11,699 nt of DNA from an uncultured Flavobacteriaceae bacterium (GTDB taxonomy: Bacteria; Bacteroidota; Bacteroidia; Flavobacteriales; Flavobacteriaceae): contig CALJVK010000031.1 in the NCBI GenBank assembly GCA_937773465.1, positions 1 through 11,699 of the forward strand. The letters are read 5' to 3'. The position numbers and the translations under genes were made by a program. The notes below the pieces were generated by a model, which saw only the letters and a program-made list of their open reading frames with translations, did no database searches and was not told where the DNA came from. This document shows, in pieces, positions 6,122-11,699 of this stretch (positions within the stretch are counted from its first letter, which is position 1; each line of letters starts with the position of its first letter).

Positions 6122-6483
6122 AACAATTATTGATCGTTTTTATTGGAGGAGGATTGGGGAGTGTTTTTAGATTTGTACTTACAAAGATTTCTATATTAAA
6201 TTATTCAAAGTTTCCAGCTCCTACTTTAATTTCCAATGTAATAGGATGTTTTATATTAGGGTTAGTTTTAGGTTACGCAATAAAAAACAATCATTTAAAT
6301 TCTCCACAAACTTTATTATTAGCTACTGGGTTTTGTGGTGGGTTAACTACATTTTCTACATTTGCCTATGAAAATATCTCTTTAATAAAAAGTGGAGATA
6401 TTAGCCAACTCTTATTTTACACTTTTTTATCACTTCTTTTAGGTTTTTCGGCTATTTTTTTAGGTCTTCAGCTATCAAAATAG
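6118..6483 (+). CDS. crcB: Fluoride channel CrcB/Fluc
   Basis: CrcB (Fluc) exports fluoride through a dual-topology dimer in the inner membrane. I place the start at GTG 6118, giving 121 residues and the usual N-terminus KQLLIVFIGGGLGSVFRF. An ATG 66 nt upstream (6052) would add a polar, cysteine-rich stretch that only mirrors the preceding gene in another frame. Family marks are GGGLGSVFRF with R18, TLISNVIGCFILG with the conserved N40, GFCGGLTTFSTFA (71-83) with the Phe and Thr/Ser residues lining the pore and the central sodium site, and four hydrophobic segments. Length fits the family norm of about 120-130. The GTGA overlap implies coupled translation with the small membrane protein. Confidence 0.93.
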   Translation: MKQLLIVFIGGGLGSVFRFVLTKISILNYSKFPAPTLISNVIGCFILGLVLGYAIKNNHLNSPQTLLLATGFCGGLTTFSTFAYENISLIKSGDISQLLFYTFLSLLLGFSAIFLGLQLSK

Positions 6484-6604
6484 GTTTATAATTATTCTAA
6501 ATTTATGCAAATCAATAATTTAGGAACTCATTTTTTTTTATTTGAAAAAATTATAATAATTATTTTATTAAATTCATAATAATAAATCATAATTATCCAT
6601 TTAT

Positions 6605-6636
6605 AATGCGATTAATTCATCTTTTTATTACATTTG
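6605..6636 (+). promoter_or_regulatory. Possible promoter of the porin-P-II-Amt operon
   Basis: TACATTTG at 6629-6636 is a perfect TANNTTTG -7 box, about 50 nt before the porin ATG. The -33 region, 20 nt upstream, reads only AATG and is a poor match. The rest of the 205-nt gap 6484-6688 is almost pure A/T, with no sigma-54 GG-N10-GC element and no clear hairpin that I could find. Confidence 0.3.
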
Positions 6637-6688
6637 ATATTAATTGTTTAACAAAAGTTTAATATTATTAATTAAAATTTAAAAAATC

Positions 6689-7357
6689 ATGAAAAAATGT
6701 AAAAAAAGTTTAAGTGTATTTATTTTAACCATTATGACCGTATTTGTAACTCTGAATTCAAATACAATTCAAGCTCAAGATTTTGGAGCAGATTTGGTAA
6801 GTTCTTACGTATGGAGAGGTACTCAATTTGGTTCTGGAGCGCACATCCAACCGTGGATGGAACTTGGTTCGGGATCATTAACAGGAGGTGTTTGGGGAAG
6901 TTTCCCGACAACTGCTAGTGGTGGTGGTAACGAGCTTGACTTGTGGGTTTCTTATGACTTTGGTCCCTTAGCATTTACAGTTACTAATTATTCATTTCCT
7001 ACAAACGATGGTACTTATGGTGATGGAAATCCTGGATTATTTGACAGTGATTGGATGGAAATTTCAGGGTCTGCTGACCTTGGTCCAGTTGGATTAACTA
7101 TTGGTTATTTTACAGATGCTGAAGCATTGTACGTAGAAGCAGGTTTTCCAATCGGAGCTATTGATATTGGTATAGGATTTGGGAGCGACAGTAAAGATGC
7201 ATTCTATGCAGGAGGAGATAGTGGGTTAGTAAACTTATCCTTTGGAGGTTCTAAAGATATCAAAATTACTGAAGATTATTCATTACCAGTTTCAGGATCA
7301 TTTATTTACAACCCTGACAGTGAAGCTGCATTCATGGTATTTGGAATGAGCTTTTAA
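6689..7357 (+). CDS. TorF-like (Gcw_chp family) outer-membrane porin, ammonium operon
   Basis: This is a probable outer-membrane beta-barrel. The 222-residue product has an N-terminal signal peptide: a lysine-rich start, a hydrophobic core SVFILTIMTVFVTL, and a likely cut near residues 28-30 at TIQAQ. The mature start GADLVSSYVWRGTQFGSG and the strand LTGGVWGSF resemble the Gcw_chp/TorF putative porin family, whose hallmark is a Y-V-x-RG motif followed by a GxxxGxWxS strand. The body is made of alternating Gly/aromatic amphipathic strands, and the protein ends in phenylalanine, as barrel substrates of the Bam machinery do. It lies 19 nt before the P-II gene, then amt, so it may let ammonium or small nitrogen compounds cross the outer membrane; that role is inferred from position. 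Family assignment is moderate to good. Confidence 0.78.
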   Translation: MKKCKKSLSVFILTIMTVFVTLNSNTIQAQDFGADLVSSYVWRGTQFGSGAHIQPWMELGSGSLTGGVWGSFPTTASGGGNELDLWVSYDFGPLAFTVTNYSFPTNDGTYGDGNPGLFDSDWMEISGSADLGPVGLTIGYFTDAEALYVEAGFPIGAIDIGIGFGSDSKDAFYAGGDSGLVNLSFGGSKDIKITEDYSLPVSGSFIYNPDSEAAFMVFGMSF

Positions 7358-7376
7358 TTAACATTTAAAAATTATT

Positions 7377-7716
7377 ATGAAAAAAATTGAAGCAATTATT
7401 CGAAAATCAAATGTTTACTAAAGTCAAAGATGCTTTATTAAATGTAGAAGTAAATTTCTTTACCTATTGGGATGTTACTGGAGTTGGAAATGAAAAACAA
7501 GGTCAAGTTTACAGAGGAGTAACTTACAGCACTAGTGATATTCAAAGAAGATATTTATCTATTGTAGTTTCCGACGAATTTGTTGAAAGAACAATTAAAG
7601 CAATTCTTGAGTCTGCATACTCAGGAGAAGTTGGAGATGGAAAGATATTTGTATTTCCTGCGGAAGAAGCGTATCGAATTAGAACTAAAGAAACTGGTAA
7701 AAAATCATTAAACTAA
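7377..7716 (+). CDS. Nitrogen regulatory protein P-II with a +1 frameshift near its start
   Basis: P-II proteins are trimeric sensors of ATP/ADP and 2-oxoglutarate that, next to amt, usually plug the ammonium transporter. From ATG 7377 the frame reads the canonical N-terminus MKKIEAIIRKSN and then hits TAA at 7419. The rest (FTKVKDALLNVEVNFF onward) continues in the +1 frame. Dropping one base near 7410-7415, most simply the G at 7413, gives a seamless 112-residue protein, exactly the family's usual length. In it, the T-loop reads VYRGVTYSTSD, with Y50 at the position of the uridylylated Y51 of E. coli GlnB, and the signature SGEVGDGKIFVF is intact. A TTG at 7387 opens the second frame but yields a non-family start. 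The gene ends 7 nt before amt. Error or recent mutation cannot be told apart here. Confidence 0.85.
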
Positions 7717-7723
7717 AATTATT

Positions 7724-8803
7724 ATGGAACTATTAACAACAAATAATGTATGGATGATGATCTGTACTGCACTTGTATTTTTTATGCACTTAGGGTTTTC
7801 ATTTCTTGAAATCGGACTTACAAGGCAAAAAAATACAATAAACATATTATTTAAAAATTTCTTTGTCATTACAATGGGACTAATTGTCTATTGTGGATTC
7901 GGGTTTAATATTATGTACCCTGGTGAATTTGGAATCATTGACGGAATATTAGGATTTGCAGGACCTGGTTTAGATCCAGGTGTTGATTATGATCAATTAA
8001 GTTATGCTGATGGAGGATATACATATTGGACTGACTTTCTTTTTCAAGGAATGTTTGCAGCAACTGCAGCCACAATAATTTCTGGAGCAGTAGCTGAGAG
8101 AATTAAGATTAGTGCTTTTATGCTTATTGCTTTTTTATATGTATCAATTGTATACCCAATTGTTGGATCATGGCAATGGGGAGGTGGATTTTTTAGCGAT
8201 TTCATTTCTGATGATTTAGGATTTTATGATTTTGCCGGATCTACTCTTGTTCATTCAGTTGGTGGATGGGGTGCTTTAATTGTTATATATTTTCTTGGGG
8301 CAAGAATTGGTAAGTTTGATTCTAACGGCAAGCCTTTAGCAATTCCTGGATCAAACATACCACTTTCAGCAGCCGGAGTTCTAATTTTATGGCTAGGTTG
8401 GTTTGGCTTTAATGGGGGATCAGTTCTTTCAGCAGACCCTGCGTTAACTTCTTTAACACTTGTTACTACATGTTTAGCTGCAGCAGCTGGTGGAATTACT
8501 GCAGCACTTACATCAAAAATTGCATATAATAATCTAGACTTAACAATGTTTATGAATGGAGTTCTAGGTGGACTTGTTGGAATAACAGCAGGTGCAGATC
8601 AAATGCTTCCAATGACAGCTATTATAATTGGAGCTATTGCGGGTCCAATAGTTGTAGCTGGTGTTGCAATATTAGATAAATGTAAACTAGACGACCCTGT
8701 TGGAGCAGTACCAGTTCATTTATTTTGTGGAATTTGGGGAACCTTAGCCGTTGGTCTATTTGGCGAACTATGGCAGGATTTGATCAGTTTATGGTTCAAT
8801 TAG
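7724..8803 (+). CDS. amtB: Ammonium transporter Amt, 3' end frameshifted
   Basis: Amt/Rh transporters carry ammonium across the inner membrane as trimers with about 11 helices. The first frame gives 359 residues. It contains FMHLGFSFLEIGLTRQKN, the pore segment DFLFQGMFAATAATIISG (F111 aligns with the F107 gate of E. coli AmtB), DFAGSTLVHSVGG with the first of the twin histidines (H177), WLGWFGFNGGS, and VPVHLFCGIWGTLAVGLFG with the second (H332). All pore residues expected are present. After GLFGEL the frame runs into an unrelated tail (WQDLISLWFN) and stops, so the last helix and the cytoplasmic tail are missing; they are still encoded downstream in other frames up to 8972. It is the last gene of the porin-P-II-Amt operon, followed by a strong terminator. 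Confidence 0.93.
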   Translation: MELLTTNNVWMMICTALVFFMHLGFSFLEIGLTRQKNTINILFKNFFVITMGLIVYCGFGFNIMYPGEFGIIDGILGFAGPGLDPGVDYDQLSYADGGYTYWTDFLFQGMFAATAATIISGAVAERIKISAFMLIAFLYVSIVYPIVGSWQWGGGFFSDFISDDLGFYDFAGSTLVHSVGGWGALIVIYFLGARIGKFDSNGKPLAIPGSNIPLSAAGVLILWLGWFGFNGGSVLSADPALTSLTLVTTCLAAAAGGITAALTSKIAYNNLDLTMFMNGVLGGLVGITAGADQMLPMTAIIIGAIAGPIVVAGVAILDKCKLDDPVGAVPVHLFCGIWGTLAVGLFGELWQDLISLWFN

Positions 8804-8972
8804 CGTGTGTTGGAATTGCCGGAGCTATTCTGTGTAGTTGGTGGAACTATAATAACATTAATTGTTAAGGTCAATAGCTGGGATCTGAGGGTGGATGAAA
8901 AAGAAGAAGAAGAAGGTCTTAGATAATGCAGAACATGGTACCAGAGCTTATGGAGATTTTTCCATAAACTAA
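8772..8972 (+). pseudogene. Out-of-frame remainder of amtB (last helix and C-terminal tail)
   Basis: Three frames, used in turn, give the missing Amt C-terminus. From 8773 the sequence reads AGFDQFMVQLACVGIAGA. From 8828 it reads FCVVGGTIITLIVKV, then LRVDEKEEEEGL. From about 8919 it reads LDNAEHGTRAYGDFSIN, ending in TAA at 8970-8972. The junctions need a one-base gain (or two-base loss) near 8770, loss of one base at about 8827, and loss of one base at about 8918-8921. The segment NSWD at about 8873-8884 is one residue longer than I would expect and may hide further compensating indels. Because protein similarity is kept between the breaks, this is one gene damaged by errors or by very recent mutation, not an old relic. 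Confidence 0.85.
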
Positions 8973-9004
8973 AAAATTTTAGTTAGTTATAGTTAGTTTG
9001 TTTG

Positions 9005-9036
9005 AAAAGCTCGGTTCAATTTGAATCGAGCTTTTT
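9005..9036 (+). terminator. Rho-independent terminator of the ammonium operon
   Basis: AAAAGCTCGGTTC (9005-9017) pairs with GAATCGAGCTTTT (9023-9035), giving a 13-bp stem with one G-U pair and the 5-nt loop AATTT, followed directly by the T run. It lies 33 nt after the restored end of amtB (8972) and about 200 nt after the premature stop, which supports 8972 as the true gene end. The A-rich left arm may let it work on both strands. Confidence 0.88.
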
Positions 9037-9083
9037 ACTTTAAATAAATAATATTAACTAATTTCATGGTAAAATATCTAATC

Positions 9084-10643
9084 ATGAAAAATATAAGATT
9101 TATAAAACTACACTATGTATTTTTTTTCATTATTCAGTTTTTTTACTTACAATCTCAAGAAATAAGTGAAGGACCTTTTGATCAATTAATTATCAGAGGA
9201 GTGACTCTTATAAACGGAAACGGTTCTCCCCCAATTGGTCCTGTAGATATTGAAGTAAAAAAAAATGTAATTACTCAAATTAAAACCGTAGGTTATCCTG
9301 GAATTAAAAAAAGAAGAAATGGTCCGATTTTAGAAAAAAATGGTAAAGAATTAAACTGTGATGGAATGTATCTTTTACCTGGTTTTATTGATATGCACGG
9401 TCATATTGGAGGTAAATCTCAAGGTGCAGAACCAGATTATGTATTTAAATTATGGATGGCACACGGAATAACTACTATTAGAGAACCTAGTGGAAGAGGA
9501 ATAGATTTCACTCTTGATTTAAAAAATAAAAGTAAGAAAAATACAATAATAGCTCCTAGAATATTTTCATACACAGGTTTTGGCTCTGGAGACGAAATAA
9601 ATACACCAAATGAAGCTAGAGAATGGGTTAACAAAAATGCAAAGAAAGGAGCTGACGGAATAAAGTTTTTTGGTGCTTCCCCAGAGATAATGAAAGCAGC
9701 TCTTGATGAAAATAAAAAACTTGGATTAAAATCTGCTTGCCATCATGCGCAATTAAGTGTTGCTAGATGGAACGTATTACATTCAGCTAGAGCTGGGCTA
9801 ACAAGTATGGAACATTGGTATGGTTTACCTGAAGCTCTTTTTAACGACAGAACTATTCAAGACTATCCAGCTAATTATAATTATCAAAATGAGCAACATA
9901 GATTTGAAGAAGCTGGAAAGCTTTGGCAACAAGCTGCTCCTCCATATTCTGAACATTGGAATAATGTTATGAATGAATTAATTGATTTGGACTTCACAAT
10001 AGACCCCACTTTTAATATATATGAAGCTAGTCGTGATTTACATAGAGCAAGAAGAGCTGAGTGGCATGAAGATTATACTTTACCATCATTATGGAAATTT
10101 TACGAACCTAGTAAAATATCTCATGGATCTTACTGGCATTACTGGGGAACTGAACAAGAAGTTTCATGGAAAAACAACTATAAACTTTGGATGACTTTTA
10201 TTAATGAATATAAAAATCGAGGTGGAAGAATTACTACTGGATCAGATTCTGGATTTATTTATCAATTGTACGGCTTTGCTTATGTAAGAGAATTAGAACT
10301 TTTAAGAGAAGCTGGCTTTCATCCCTTAGAAGTTATAAAAGCTGCAACTTTAAATGGTGCTGAAGCACTTGGAGCTGAAAAATTAATTGGTTCAGTTGAA
10401 ATTGGAAAACTTGCTGATTTTGTAATAATAGAAGAGAATCCATTAGAAAACTTAAAAGTTTTATATGGAACAGGAGCAATAAAACTAAACAAAGAAAATG
10501 AGATCGTTAGAGTTGGAGGAGTAAAATACACTATTAAAGATGGTATAATCTACGATTCTAAAAAGTTATTAAAAGAAGTTAAAGAAACAGTTTTAGAAGC
10601 CAAAAAAATTCAAAATTTTGAAATAAAACAACCTGGCTTATAG
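9084..10643 (+). CDS. Secreted amidohydrolase-superfamily metal-dependent hydrolase
   Basis: The product belongs to the amidohydrolase superfamily (imidazolonepropionase/prolidase-like branch), hydrolysing C-N or related bonds of an unknown substrate. I prefer ATG 9084 (519 residues), which gives a clean signal peptide: MKNIRFIKLH, then a hydrophobic run YVFFFIIQFFYL, ending LQSQ. ATG 9066 would add six residues. Metal ligands are visible (numbered from 9084): the HxH at 105/107 in DMHGHIGG, lysine 194 in GADGIKFF (likely carboxylated), His 220/221 in ACHHAQ, His 244 in SMEHW, and Asp 388 in TTGSDSG. A C-terminal beta segment IGKLADFVIIEENPLENL closes the barrel, as usual. An export signal suggests periplasmic peptide or cyclic-amide breakdown, but this is inference. 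It converges on the alpha/beta hydrolase gene with a 2-nt gap and no terminator between. Confidence 0.87.
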   Translation: MKNIRFIKLHYVFFFIIQFFYLQSQEISEGPFDQLIIRGVTLINGNGSPPIGPVDIEVKKNVITQIKTVGYPGIKKRRNGPILEKNGKELNCDGMYLLPGFIDMHGHIGGKSQGAEPDYVFKLWMAHGITTIREPSGRGIDFTLDLKNKSKKNTIIAPRIFSYTGFGSGDEINTPNEAREWVNKNAKKGADGIKFFGASPEIMKAALDENKKLGLKSACHHAQLSVARWNVLHSARAGLTSMEHWYGLPEALFNDRTIQDYPANYNYQNEQHRFEEAGKLWQQAAPPYSEHWNNVMNELIDLDFTIDPTFNIYEASRDLHRARRAEWHEDYTLPSLWKFYEPSKISHGSYWHYWGTEQEVSWKNNYKLWMTFINEYKNRGGRITTGSDSGFIYQLYGFAYVRELELLREAGFHPLEVIKAATLNGAEALGAEKLIGSVEIGKLADFVIIEENPLENLKVLYGTGAIKLNKENEIVRVGGVKYTIKDGIIYDSKKLLKEVKETVLEAKKIQNFEIKQPGL

Positions 10644-10645
10644 CT

Positions 10646-11431
10646 CTATTTACTTAATGAATTTAAAAAAGAAATTGTGTGATTATTGAAAAACTTAGGC
10701 TTTTCAACATTTACAACATGTCCACAATTTGGAACAACCAAAAGCTTTGAGCTTTTATGTTCTTTTGTTAAAACCTTAATCGATTCTAAAAACATATAAT
10801 CTTCTGCTCCCATTACATAAAGAGTTGGAATAGATAACTCTACTTGTCTAAATAATTTTAATAATGGATTGATTTCTGAAGTCAACTTGAACCATCTTAA
10901 AAATTCTTTTTGATACAATCTTTTTGCTTCTTTTATAAATAAAAGTCTTGATTCTTTATGATTTTTATATGGCATTATGATAATAGCAAATATTTTATAA
11001 ATCCATATGTAGGGGACTATAGACTTAAAAAAAGAACTTAATTTTATCAAAAATCGAGATCTTAAGTTTAATTTCATTATGGCACCTCCCATTATCATAC
11101 TTATAACCATATTAGGATAATCTTCAGCAATATGCCTAATCAAAATTGTTCCAAGTGAAACACCAACAAAATGAGATTTTTTTATTTTTTCTATTTTAAG
11201 AGTTTCAACAATATCATTAGCAATAGAAGAAAAGGTATATTTTTTTTTAAATGCATTAGTGATTTTATAATTTGATTTTCCATGTCCTCTAAGGTCTAAT
11301 AGAAGAACATTAAAATGTTTCTTAAAATCTCTGATTTGCTTAAACCAAATAGAAGAACTTCCACCCGCTCCATGAACAAATGTCACCCATTCTTTTGAAC
11401 AATTATTTCTATATATATTGTAATTAATCAT
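10646..11431 (-). CDS. Alpha/beta-fold hydrolase
   Basis: This is a typical cytoplasmic alpha/beta hydrolase of 261 residues with no signal peptide; the substrate is unknown. The oxyanion-hole motif HGAGG is at 20-24, LLLDLRGHGKS follows, the nucleophile elbow is GVSLG with S92, the acid is probably D211 in GAEDYMF, and the base is H238 in NCGHVVNVEKP. A basic, hydrophobic cap region at about 120-195 (LIKLSSFFKSIVPYIWIYKIF) may form the lid and touch membranes. The start ATG lies inside the end of pyrF as ATGATTAA, an 8-nt overlap, so translation is probably coupled and the pair forms an operon. No functional link between pyrF and this hydrolase is evident from the sequence. Confidence 0.88.
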   Translation of the reverse strand: MINYNIYRNNCSKEWVTFVHGAGGSSSIWFKQIRDFKKHFNVLLLDLRGHGKSNYKITNAFKKKYTFSSIANDIVETLKIEKIKKSHFVGVSLGTILIRHIAEDYPNMVISMIMGGAIMKLNLRSRFLIKLSSFFKSIVPYIWIYKIFAIIIMPYKNHKESRLLFIKEAKRLYQKEFLRWFKLTSEINPLLKLFRQVELSIPTLYVMGAEDYMFLESIKVLTKEHKSSKLLVVPNCGHVVNVEKPKFFNNHTISFLNSLSK

Positions 11432-11699
11432 CCATGGTATTTAATAAGTCTTTCATTTCTAACTGATACGATTTAGCAACATCGTAAGATCTTTTAAGAT
11501 AATTATCTCCGTTTCCTGCATAGATAATTGATCTTGAGGAATTCACTAACAAACCAATGTCTTTATTAGCACCTTTTTCAAAAGTTTCCTTGAGACTACC
11601 ACCTTGAGCACCGACTCCGGGAACTAAGAGAAAACTATTTGGAATAATTGATCTTATTTCTTTAAAATAATCTGATTTTGTTGCACCAATAACATACAT
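11424..11699 (-). CDS. pyrF: Orotidine 5'-phosphate decarboxylase, C-terminal part
   Basis: The enzyme decarboxylates OMP to UMP, the last step of de novo pyrimidine synthesis. Only the last 91 residues are in the window; the frame is open to the edge, and the first methionine seen (in MYVIGATKSDYF) is internal to the family. Diagnostic motifs of the longer, type 2 PyrF are the phosphate-binding loop LLVPGVGAQGGSL and LLVNSSRSIIYAG, with the conserved arginine that contacts the phosphate. The gene ends ...LNTMDD with its TAA overlapping the ATG of the hydrolase gene. Confidence 0.93.
   Translation of the reverse strand: MYVIGATKSDYFKEIRSIIPNSFLLVPGVGAQGGSLKETFEKGANKDIGLLVNSSRSIIYAGNGDNYLKRSYDVAKSYQLEMKDLLNTMDD

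Noticed and set aside
6484..6688. Sigma-54 (nitrogen) promoter for the porin-P-II-Amt operon
   Set aside because: I found no GG-N10-GC element here; the gap is nearly all A/T.
7387..7410. TTG start for the P-II gene
   Set aside because: The residues it gives (KQLFENQ) do not fit P-II, whereas ATG 7377 gives the canonical first strand in the neighbouring frame.
8804..8972. Separate small gene downstream of amtB
   Set aside because: The short frames each encode consecutive pieces of the Amt C-terminus, so they are one damaged gene end.
9437..9634. Minus-strand open frame of 65 codons
   Set aside because: It is antisense to the amidohydrolase gene, with no promoter or family features.
10319..10531. 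Minus-strand open frame of 70 codons
   Set aside because: It is antisense to the C-terminal part of the amidohydrolase gene; a reading shadow only.

Overview
The window is strongly A+T-rich, densely packed and almost free of Shine-Dalgarno sequences. Several intergenic gaps carry the Bacteroidota promoter pattern (TTG/TTTG, about 20 nt, TANNTTTG). DnaJ has the two-motif zinc finger of flavobacterial DnaJ, and the branched-chain aminotransferase, P-II protein and TorF-like porin also look flavobacterial. The best guess is a marine, streamlined member of the Flavobacteriia. This rests on recognised family features; no search was run.

Layout. Minus strand 1-3433 reads grpE, dnaJ, an MscS-type mechanosensitive channel, then a sigma-54 activator (receiver plus AAA+ domain) whose two parts are in different frames. 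Upstream of grpE is a very good -24/-12 (sigma-54) match overlapping a good sigma-A-type promoter, so the cluster may be a chaperone/osmotic-stress unit with its own activator. Next, 3501-4409 (minus) encodes a TIGR01777-type nucleotide-sugar-epimerase-like protein, divergent from ilvE (4470-5513, plus). A MazG-like pyrophosphohydrolase (5510-5893, minus) converges on ilvE. A small two-helix membrane protein (5933-6121) is coupled through a GTGA overlap to a CrcB/Fluc fluoride channel (6118-6483).

The segment 6689-8972 is an ammonium module: outer-membrane TorF-like barrel, P-II regulator, Amt transporter. It ends at a strong intrinsic terminator (9005-9036). The P-II gene has one apparent frameshift near its start, and the amt gene has at least three near its 3' end. 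Between these sites the conserved protein is still readable, so these are either base-call errors or very recent lesions. A secreted amidohydrolase (9084-10643, plus) converges on an alpha/beta hydrolase (10646-11431, minus), which overlaps by 8 nt the 3' end of pyrF (11424-11699, partial).

Most genes are housekeeping. The points worth a second look are the sigma-54-like grpE promoter beside a sigma-54 activator gene, the A10 tract exactly between the two domains of that activator, the clustered frameshifts in the P-II/Amt genes, and the small membrane protein translationally coupled to the fluoride channel. I see no convincing wholly new system, mobile element, CRISPR array or RNA gene.
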